From positions 1 to 5,810 of the forward strand of contig CAMLHB010000156.1 of assembly GCA_946479725.1 (NCBI GenBank): 5,810 bases of DNA, given 5' to 3'. The first letter of the stretch is position 1, and each line of letters starts with the position of its first letter. The DNA is from an uncultured Actinomycetes bacterium. Its GTDB lineage: Bacteria > Actinomycetota > Thermoleophilia > Solirubrobacterales > 70-9. The notes under the pieces are model-generated. The model worked only from the letters and a program-made list of their open reading frames with translations, was not told where the DNA came from and ran no database searches. Both the position numbers and the translations under genes were made by a program. This document shows positions 1-5,311 of the stretch, one piece after another.

Positions 1-1023
1 CACCGTGACTGTTCCCTCCAGCCCCTGGCGAATCATCGCGCCGGGATAATCGGGCTGGAAGGCGGGCAGCGCGCGCGGATCGATCTGCGGCTCGGTCAGC
101 ACCGGATCGGCCATGGGTGGCGGCGGCGGGACAGAGGGCACCGCGGTGAGGCCGCCGGTCGGCGGCTGCACGGTCGTCGCCTCCTCCCACGGCGGCAGCT
201 GCCCCGAGGGCGGGACCTGACCGCTGGCCTGGGCTTCGGCGACCGCGCGTTCGTTGGCTTCGCGCGCCGCCGCCAGCCGCTGCTCGGCCAGCGCCGCCTC
301 GCGCTTCTGCTTGCCGGTGCCGATCTTGAGCCCGAAGAACTTCCGCTCCTTCGGCGCGGCCGCTGCGGCAACCCCGACGGCCTCCGGCGCCGCCCCCGGT
401 GCACCGGGGGCACCCGGAACGCCGGGCGCGGGCGCGGGCGCGGGAACCGCGCCGCCGCGCTTCTGCGCCTTACGCTGCGCGCGCTCTTCCTTGCGACGCT
501 GCAGCTCGGCTTTGCGGGCTTCGCGCATCTGCAGTCGTTTCTGCTGCTGTTCGGCCCGCTGTCGGCGCTTGCGGTCCTTGGCCGACTCGCCGGCCGGGGC
601 CTGACCCGCGGTCGGAGGAGGAGCGGAGACTCCCGGCGGGGGCACCGACTGTCCGGGCGCGGCCGCTGGGGCGCCGGCGGGTGCGGGTGCCGGCACAGCG
701 GCCACCGGCGCGGTCTGGGGCGCCGCGGGTGCGGGCGGCGGAGTCTGTGGGCCGCCCGGCGCGGCGGCGGGCGGAGCGGCACCCTGCCCGGCCGGCTGCG
801 CCTGCTTCTGCTCCTTTTCCTTGCTGCGGCGCTGGCTGATCCGGACCAGCAGGAGAAGCAGGAGGATCGCGGCGAGCAGCGCGGCGACGAAGTAACCCGT
901 GTTTTCGCTGACGTAGTCGCTCGCCTTTTCCGGAAAGGAATCGGCGCCGGCCTGCGTGGGGGCCACCATGAGCACCGCGATGATCCCAGCGACGGCGGCG
1001 GGGAGGCTCTTCCGGGTCCGCAT
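1..1023 (-). CDS. Pro/Ala-rich membrane protein with TonB C-terminal-like sequence (3' end outside window)
   Basis: This frame is open for 341 codons from ATG at 1023 to the left edge without a stop. It starts with a signal-peptide-like segment (1-27: MRTRK, hydrophobic core, possible cleavage after AGA), then a short polar stretch (28-41) and a strong transmembrane helix (about 43-60, AALLAAILLLLLLV), followed by RISQRRSKEKEQKQ. After it come Pro/Ala-rich linkers (about 76-148 and 191-224), a very basic coiled-coil-like helix (149-190), a KERKFFGLKIG patch (225-235) and an Ala/Glu helix (about 240-265). The last visible residues, PDYPGAMIRQGLEGTVTV (324-341), fit the start of the TonB C-terminal consensus P-x-Y-P...G-x-E-G-x-V-x-V. 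By the positive-inside rule, however, the part after the helix should be cytoplasmic, which conflicts with a periplasmic TonB role. An in-frame ATG at 1041 exists, but ATG at 1023 has AAGGA 9 nt upstream. Coding is well supported; function is not. Confidence 0.8.
   Translation of the reverse strand, partial: MRTRKSLPAAVAGIIAVLMVAPTQAGADSFPEKASDYVSENTGYFVAALLAAILLLLLLVRISQRRSKEKEQKQAQPAGQGAAPPAAAPGGPQTPPPAPAAPQTAPVAAVPAPAPAGAPAAAPGQSVPPPGVSAPPPTAGQAPAGESAKDRKRRQRAEQQQKRLQMREARKAELQRRKEERAQRKAQKRGGAVPAPAPAPGVPGAPGAPGAAPEAVGVAAAAAPKERKFFGLKIGTGKQKREAALAEQRLAAAREANERAVAEAQASGQVPPSGQLPPWEEATTVQPPTGGLTAVPSVPPPPPMADPVLTEPQIDPRALPAFQPDYPGAMIRQGLEGTVTV
424..444. repeat. Short GC tandem repeat coding for Pro-Ala
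   Basis: Three perfect copies of GGGCGC followed by GGG (plus strand) encode PAPAPAP on the minus strand in the second Pro/Ala linker of the TonB_C-like protein. It is followed by Gly-Val-Pro-Gly-Ala-Pro-Gly-Ala-Pro, a short collagen-like run. Such simple repeats can vary in copy number by slippage; a change of one 6-nt unit would keep the frame. Confidence 0.75.
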
Positions 1024-1032
1024 CGATTTGCA

Positions 1033-1037
1033 TCCTT
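1033..1037 (-). promoter_or_regulatory. Shine-Dalgarno of the TonB_C-like membrane protein
   Basis: AAGGA on the minus strand lies in the 38-nt gap after smpB (1024-1061), 9 nt before ATG at 1023. The in-frame ATG at 1041 has no comparable site, and the ATG at 1034 is out of frame, so 1023 is preferred. The gap contains no hairpin with a T-tract, so read-through from smpB is plausible. Confidence 0.65.
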
Positions 1038-1061
1038 GCATGTGATTCGGCAGTTTCAACT

Positions 1062-1547
1062 TCAACGCATCCTTCCCTTGAACTCGCGCTCGACCTCTCG
1101 GCGCACATCCCGGTCGGCGATCTCCCGCCGCCGGTCGCGACCCTCCTTGTTTCGCGCTAAAGCCAGCTCCACCTTCGCCCGCGGTCCTTTGAAATAGATC
1201 CTGGTCGGAATCAGGGTCAGGCCTTTCTGCGCGGTTTTGCCGACCAGGCGCTCGATCTCCTCCTTGTGGAGCAGCAGCTTGCGCGGCCGCTCGGCGGCGT
1301 GGGCGTCGACGGCGGAGTACTCGTAGGGCGGGATATGCAGCTTGCGAAGCCAAACCTCGCCTTCCTCGACGACCGCGTAGGCGTCGGTCATCTGCGCCTT
1401 GCCGCTCCGCAGCGCCTTCACCTCGGAACCCTTGAGGGCGATCCCCGCCTCCATTTTTTCGACCAGCTCGAACTTATGGCGGGCGCGTCTGTTGGTGACC
1501 ACATCGCCGGAGGCCGGCGCGCGTTTCTTCTTGGCCTTCTTCGCCAT
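1062..1547 (-). CDS. smpB: SsrA-binding protein SmpB
   Basis: SmpB is the tmRNA-binding partner essential for trans-translation, the rescue of stalled ribosomes; it carries tmRNA to the A site and places its C-terminal tail in the mRNA channel. The 161 residues are of normal length. A basic N-terminus (AKKAKKKRA) is followed by the family core: NRRARHKFELVEKMEAGI (19-36), LKGSEVKALRSGKA (38-51), DAYA, the HIPPYE segment (71-76), RPRKLLLHKEEI (87-98), KGLTLIPTRIYFK (108-120) and RAKVELALAR (123-132). The tail starts NKEGRDRRRE, where many relatives read GKKxxDKRE: the Asp and the following basic pair are kept (Asp138-Arg139-Arg140), but the GKK is changed to NKE. The ATG overlaps the exoribonuclease TAA in TAATG, and a strong GGGAG lies 7 nt upstream, so it can initiate both independently and by coupling. 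No ssrA (tmRNA) gene is visible here. Confidence 0.97.
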   Translation of the reverse strand: MAKKAKKKRAPASGDVVTNRRARHKFELVEKMEAGIALKGSEVKALRSGKAQMTDAYAVVEEGEVWLRKLHIPPYEYSAVDAHAAERPRKLLLHKEEIERLVGKTAQKGLTLIPTRIYFKGPRAKVELALARNKEGRDRRREIADRDVRREVEREFKGRMR

Positions 1548-3208
1548 TAACTCTCTCCCGCCGGCGCCAGCTCCGCCCGGCCCCGCGGCGCGTCGACCCC
1601 GGCGACGCGGACGGATATCGGATCGCCGAGCCGCACCCGCGCCCCCGTCTCGCGCCCGACCAGCGCCACCTCGGCCTCGTCGAGCTTGTAGTACTCGCCC
1701 GGCAGCCGCCGCGCCGGCAGCATCCCCTCGTAGACGTCGCCGAGCTCGCCCCGAAAGGAGACGAAGGCGGCCGAGCGGATCACCCCGGAGACCTCGCCCT
1801 CGAAGACCGCGTCGAGGCCGCGCTCGCCGAGCTCGCGTTCGAGCAGGTAGGCGGCGCAGACGTCGTCGGCGTGGCGCTCGATCTGCATCGACTCCCGCTC
1901 CCGCGCCGAGCTGTCGGCGGCGGCATCGCGGGCCTGGGCGAGCGTCGGCGCCTCCTCCCCCTCGCCGAGCAGCGCCAGCAGCGCCCGGTGGCAGACGAGG
2001 TCCGGGTAGCGCCGGATCGGCGAGGTGAAGTGGCAGTAGGCGGCGCTGCCGAGGCCGGCGTGGCCGATGTTCCGCTCGCTGTAGTAGGCCTGCTTGAGGG
2101 ATCTGAGCACCAGCGAGGTATACGCCTCGCGGCCGTGCCCGCGTCGGGCGGCCTCGCGCCGCACCAGCCGGCTCGCCTCGGCGGCGACACTGCCCGCCTC
2201 CTGCGGCGAGAGCCCGCGCCCCAGCGGCGGCGTCGGCACCCCGAGCGCCGCCAGTTGCTCCAGCAGGCGCTCGATCCGGGCGGCGTCGGGCTGGGCGTGG
2301 ACGCGGTAGATCGCCGGCACCCGCTCGCGCTCCAGCAGCTGGGCGACCTGCTCGTTGTTGAGGATCATCAGCCGCTCGATCAGCCGGTGGGCCTCGGTCT
2401 GGGCGACGCCGTGGGCGGCGATGACGTTGCCCTCGGCGTCGAATCGGAACTCGGGCTCGGAGGATTCGACGTCGAGGCTGGAGGCGCTGCGGTGCACGCC
2501 GAGCCCGGCGGCGACTTCACGGGCTGCAGCCAGGGGTTCGGCGACCTCGACCGGCGCCTGGCCGCGGCCGGCGAAGATCTCGTCCAACTGGTCGTAGTCG
2601 AGGCGCACGTCGGAGCGGATGCGGCTGCGGTAGAAGCGCGCCTTCCGCGGCCTCATCCCTGGACCGAGCTCGACCTCGGTCGTCACCGCCAGCCGCTCCA
2701 CGCCGGGCGCCAGGCTGCAGGCTTCGCTGGAGAGCGCGTGCGGCAGCATCGGCTCGACCGCGCCGGGGACGTAAGTGCTGTTGCCGCGCCGCCGCGCCTC
2801 CTGGTCGAGCAGCGAGCCCGGTTTGACGTGGGCTGCGACGTCGGCGATGTGGATCCACACCCGGGCCCCGTCTCCCTCGAGCTGGGCCGAGACGGCGTCG
2901 TCGAAGTCGCGCGCGGTGGCGGGGTCGACGGTGAAGGTGGCGAGCGCGGTGAGGTCGCGCCGCGGCCCGCTTTCGCGCTCCGCCCACTTCGCTGCTTCCC
3001 GCGCTTCACCCTCCACGGTCGGTCGGAATCCCCGAAACCCCAGCTCCTCCTTCAGCAGCCCTTCGACCGTCTCCCGCGCCTTCGGAACCCGGTCGTTTCC
3101 AGACTTTGGGCCCCTAGAGGGGCCCGAATCCTGGAAACGACCGCTGCGTTGCCGGCGGGAGTGGCTGCTGCGATTGCGCTCGCGGCGGCCCCGGCCTCGG
3201 CCGGGCAT
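1547..3208 (-). CDS. rnr: RNase R/RNase II-family 3'-5' exoribonuclease, short form without cold-shock domains
   Basis: This is a processive 3'-to-5' exoribonuclease of the RNB family that degrades structured or defective RNA in the cytoplasm. The catalytic RNB domain spans about 83-405: DPATARDFDDAV (95-106) carries the four metal-binding aspartates Asp95, Asp101, Asp103 and Asp104, spaced as in E. coli RNase II, and HFTSPIRRYPDL (393-404) is the second conserved motif with the catalytic Arg. A C-terminal S1 RNA-binding domain covers about 465-548. At 553 residues it is much shorter than E. coli RNase R (813) or RNase II (644). No cold-shock domain precedes the RNB domain, only a basic Arg/Gly/Ser-rich stretch (1-40) and a linker helix (about 43-58). 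Residues 22-40 are encoded by a 54-bp palindrome. ATG at 3208 overlaps the protease stop (TGATG) and lacks a good Shine-Dalgarno. An alternative GTG start at Val65 would leave the RNB domain intact, but the linker before it looks genuinely coded. Its overlap with smpB fits RNase R's role in nonstop-mRNA decay. Confidence 0.9.
   Translation of the reverse strand: MPGRGRGRRERNRSSHSRRQRSGRFQDSGPSRGPKSGNDRVPKARETVEGLLKEELGFRGFRPTVEGEAREAAKWAERESGPRRDLTALATFTVDPATARDFDDAVSAQLEGDGARVWIHIADVAAHVKPGSLLDQEARRRGNSTYVPGAVEPMLPHALSSEACSLAPGVERLAVTTEVELGPGMRPRKARFYRSRIRSDVRLDYDQLDEIFAGRGQAPVEVAEPLAAAREVAAGLGVHRSASSLDVESSEPEFRFDAEGNVIAAHGVAQTEAHRLIERLMILNNEQVAQLLERERVPAIYRVHAQPDAARIERLLEQLAALGVPTPPLGRGLSPQEAGSVAAEASRLVRREAARRGHGREAYTSLVLRSLKQAYYSERNIGHAGLGSAAYCHFTSPIRRYPDLVCHRALLALLGEGEEAPTLAQARDAAADSSARERESMQIERHADDVCAAYLLERELGERGLDAVFEGEVSGVIRSAAFVSFRGELGDVYEGMLPARRLPGEYYKLDEAEVALVGRETGARVRLGDPISVRVAGVDAPRGRAELAPAGES
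1555..1559 (-). promoter_or_regulatory. Shine-Dalgarno of smpB
   Basis: GGGAG on the minus strand lies 7 nt before the smpB ATG at 1547, inside the last codons of the exoribonuclease gene. It is the strongest ribosome-binding site among the internal junctions of this cluster and supports the chosen SmpB start. Confidence 0.8.
3090..3143. repeat. 54-bp near-perfect palindrome inside the exoribonuclease gene
   Basis: The outer arms CGGTCGTTTCCAG (3090-3102) and CTGGAAACGACCG (3131-3143) are perfect 13-bp complements. The inner arms GGGCCCCT (3108-3115) and AGGGGCCC (3118-3125) are perfect 8-bp complements around a 2-nt centre. Both pairs share the same centre (3116.5). Between them two A/T pairs match, and mismatches occur only at 3103/3130 and 3104/3129, plus a T/G pair at 3107/3126. 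The symmetry ends abruptly outside 3090 and 3143. The element is exactly 18 codons long and is read in frame as part of residues 22-40 of the exoribonuclease. No T-tract follows it on either strand. In the mRNA it would fold into a very stable hairpin beginning about 65 nt after the start codon. It may be a dispersed palindromic element or a regulatory hairpin; the sequence alone cannot decide. Confidence 0.9.
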
Positions 3209-4401
3209 CAGCCGCCGACCTGGCCGGCGAGGACGCCGAGGGCGCGCTGCCGAGCCTCGTCGACCTTGGTCTTCGGGTCGTCCTTGACCTTGACGTCGGG
3301 GTGGATCCCGTGGCTCTTCGCCAGGTTGACCCCTTCCGGGGTGAAAAACTCGCCGACCGAGAGCTTGAGGGCGCCGCCGTTGCTGAGGTTCTGCTCCTCC
3401 TGGAAGAGGCCCTTGCCGTAGGAGCGGGTGCCGACCACGGTGGATCCGGCGTCGTCGGCCAGCGCCGCGGTGAGGATCTCCGCCGCCGAGGCGGTGCCGC
3501 CGTCGATCAGGACGACGACGGGAAGGTCGGTTATCGGGTCCCCGGGGGTCTTGTGGACGCTGTCGCCCTGGGTCCGCGAGCGCGTCCGAACCACGACTTC
3601 GTCCTGGGGCAGGAAGACGTTGGCGCTGAGGACCGCCTCGTCGAGCAGACCCCCAGGGTCGTGGCGGAGGTCGAGGACGATCCCTTCCGCACCTTCCTTT
3701 TCGACCTTCTCGACCGCGCGGGCGAGCTGGGCGTGGGCGGCTTCGCTGAAGCTGAGCATGCTGACGTAGCCGAGCGTCTTCCCTCCGACCTCCTCGGTCC
3801 TGCTGCTGACGTTGGGGAACGACACCTGGGCCCGGGTGATCGTCATCTCCTTCGTCCTGCCGCTCTTGCCGTCGCGGATGCCGAGCGTCACCTGGGTCCC
3901 TTCCGGGCCGACCACTTCGTCGCGAACTTCGGCCGAGTCGCGGCGGCCGATCGGCTTCCCCTCGACCGAGACCAGCGTGTCGCCGGGTTCCAGTCCGGCC
4001 TTTTCGGCCGGAGAGCCACGGAAGACCTTGACGATTTCCGAGCCGCCCTTCACCCGTCTGATTTCGACCCCGATCCCGGAGAAGTGGCCTTCGATCTCTT
4101 CGTTGAAGCTTTCCCGCGCTTCCGGGGAGAAGTATTCGGAGTAGCGGTCCTCTTCGTTGCTTTGCCGCAGCCGCTTGACCATCCCCTGCAGGGAGGCGTT
4201 GCTCAGTTCCTGGCCGCCGACCGCGCGGTAGTAGCTGTCTTCGATCGCTTCCGCCGCTTCGGCGGTGAGGCTGCCGGTTTCCTCGACGAAGAGGTTCCGC
4301 AGCGGTTCCGGCAGCGAGCGGGGGTGCCCGCCCAGCCAGAGCCCGGCGGCCAGCACGGCCACCAGCGCCACCGCGAAGGCCACCGCCCCGCGTGCTCTCA
4401 C
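3208..4401 (-). CDS. S41 family carboxyl-terminal processing protease (PDZ domain, membrane-anchored)
   Basis: This is a serine protease of the Tsp/CtpA/CtpB type that trims or degrades extracytoplasmic proteins from their C-termini. Of 397 residues, 1-6 are basic and 7-24 form a hydrophobic signal or anchor helix, so the enzyme acts outside the membrane. A helical region (about 45-105) precedes a PDZ domain (about 107-190, with SPAEKAGLEPGD at 130-141). The S41 core follows (about 205-370), with the DLRHDPGG strand (244-251), nucleophile Ser305 in GGTASAAEI, general base Lys330 in SYGKG and Gln334. The Ser-Lys-Gln spacing of 25 and 4 equals that of E. coli Tsp, so the enzyme should be active. 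The start is GTG at 4401, preceded by GAGG at a 5-nt spacing that overlaps the ftsX stop; the gap to ftsX is 7 nt. A CtpB-type protease next to ftsEX is also known in Bacillus subtilis. The substrate is unknown. The stop overlaps the next gene by one base. Confidence 0.94.
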   Translation of the reverse strand: MRARGAVAFAVALVAVLAAGLWLGGHPRSLPEPLRNLFVEETGSLTAEAAEAIEDSYYRAVGGQELSNASLQGMVKRLRQSNEEDRYSEYFSPEARESFNEEIEGHFSGIGVEIRRVKGGSEIVKVFRGSPAEKAGLEPGDTLVSVEGKPIGRRDSAEVRDEVVGPEGTQVTLGIRDGKSGRTKEMTITRAQVSFPNVSSRTEEVGGKTLGYVSMLSFSEAAHAQLARAVEKVEKEGAEGIVLDLRHDPGGLLDEAVLSANVFLPQDEVVVRTRSRTQGDSVHKTPGDPITDLPVVVLIDGGTASAAEILTAALADDAGSTVVGTRSYGKGLFQEEQNLSNGGALKLSVGEFFTPEGVNLAKSHGIHPDVKVKDDPKTKVDEARQRALGVLAGQVGG

Positions 4402-4406
4402 GCCGG

Positions 4407-4410
4407 CCTC
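4407..4410 (-). promoter_or_regulatory. Shine-Dalgarno deciding the GTG start of the S41 protease
   Basis: GAGG on the minus strand overlaps the last two bases of the ftsX TGA stop and sits 5 nt before GTG at 4401. No ATG in the same frame lies near it, and the hydrophobic anchor begins six residues later, so this GTG is the best start. Confidence 0.6.
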
Positions 4411-5311
4411 AGACCTTGAGGAAGCGCCGCAGCGTCACGCCGGAGCCGATCGTCGAGACGACGATCGAGGCGGCGAAGAGGATCGCGACCAGGGCCGGGA
4501 AGCCCAGGGTCGAGTTGTTCTGCGCCGAGAGGACGCTGATCGAGCTGTTGAGGGGGTCGACGACGGTGATCTTGCCCAGCCACAGGATCAGTATTGCGAG
4601 CAGGCCGCCGGCGAACCCGACGACCACCCCCTCGATCATGAACGGCCAGCGGATGAACCAGCGGGTGGCGCCGACCAGGCGCATCACCTCAACCTCGCGG
4701 CGGCGGGTGTAGATCGAGAGCCGGATCGTGTTCCCGACCAGCATCAGCGAGGCGAGGATCAGCAGCGCCGTGATCACCGTGAGGACGATCTTCAGCGCGC
4801 TCGTCACCTGCTCGATCTTCGCCGAGGACTGCTGGCGGTCGAATTCTTTGACGATGATCGAGGAGATCGGTTCACCCTTCGGCCCCTGCGGGTAGACCGC
4901 GGCCCGGATCGAGGACAGGTTGGCGGCGTCGTCGGCCTTGACTTCGAAGCTGTTGGGGAGCGGGTTGGTGTGCAGCTCTTCGACGATCGAGTCGTCCTTC
5001 AGTTCTGCCTTCAGCGTCGCCAGCGCTTCGGTCTTGCTGATGAAGGTGACTTCGGCGACGTGCGGGATCGCTTCCAGTTCGCCGCGCAGCTTGGCGATTT
5101 CGGCTTTGGTCGCGTCGTCGTAGAGCTGGTACTGGACGTTGAGCTGGTCGCGCACTTCTTCGCTCTTGCCCTGCGCGGTCTGGAAGATCGGGATCAGCAT
5201 CCCCAGCAGGACGACGGTGACCACCGTGGTGACGATCGCCGCCAGGGTCGGGGCGCCGTTGCGCTTCAGCGCCCGCAGAGCCTCCTGGAAGAAGAAGACG
5301 ATCCGGCCCAT
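4409..5311 (-). CDS. ftsX: Cell division protein FtsX
   Basis: This is the membrane subunit of FtsEX, which transmits the FtsE ATPase cycle to cell-wall hydrolases outside the membrane. The 300 residues match the usual family length and layout: a cytoplasmic N-terminus with an FFFQEALRALKRN motif, TM1 at about 22-43, an extracytoplasmic domain of about 125 residues (44-170), then TM2 (about 173-197), TM3 (about 224-246) and TM4 (about 271-292). The conserved cytoplasmic segment between TM2 and TM3 reads RRREVEVMRLVGAT (203-216), followed by FIRWPFMIEG. The protein ends RRFLKV, as many actinobacterial FtsX proteins do. ATG is the start; it overlaps the ftsE stop in TGATG and has only a weak Shine-Dalgarno (CTGAGC), so translational coupling to ftsE is likely. 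No separate hydrolase-partner gene (M23 or NlpC/P60) lies directly downstream; an S41 protease does. Confidence 0.96.
   Translation of the reverse strand: MGRIVFFFQEALRALKRNGAPTLAAIVTTVVTVVLLGMLIPIFQTAQGKSEEVRDQLNVQYQLYDDATKAEIAKLRGELEAIPHVAEVTFISKTEALATLKAELKDDSIVEELHTNPLPNSFEVKADDAANLSSIRAAVYPQGPKGEPISSIIVKEFDRQQSSAKIEQVTSALKIVLTVITALLILASLMLVGNTIRLSIYTRRREVEVMRLVGATRWFIRWPFMIEGVVVGFAGGLLAILILWLGKITVVDPLNSSISVLSAQNNSTLGFPALVAILFAASIVVSTIGSGVTLRRFLKV

Noticed and set aside
1024..1061. Possible tmRNA (ssrA) gene or terminator after smpB
   Set aside because: The gap is only 38 nt and the next gene begins at once, leaving no room for a tmRNA. No tRNA-like ends or T-tract hairpin are visible.
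1..1061. Assembly chimera joining an actinobacterial operon to a TonB gene from another organism
   Set aside because: Both flanking frames are intact, the strand and GC level continue unchanged, and the Shine-Dalgarno and spacing look natural. It cannot be excluded without read data, but nothing positive supports it.
3090..3143. The palindrome as a Rho-independent terminator
   Set aside because: No T-tract follows it on either strand, and it lies inside an open frame with downstream coupled genes.
1871..3421. A 516-codon open frame on the plus strand opposite the exoribonuclease gene
   Set aside because: It is a shadow of GC-rich coding sequence. The minus-strand frame carries the RNB and S1 motifs with catalytic residues; the plus-strand product shows no recognisable domain.
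3994..4012. 7-bp hairpin TCCGGCC/GGCCGGA in the protease gene
   Set aside because: It encodes the conserved PDZ motif SPAEKAG; the symmetry follows from GC-rich codons for that motif.
4447..4467. 9-bp inverted repeat CGATCGTCG/CGACGATCG in the 3' part of ftsX
   Set aside because: It is short and built from repeated ATC/GTC codons for Ile and Val in TM4. Similar GATCG words are frequent across ftsX, so codon use explains it.
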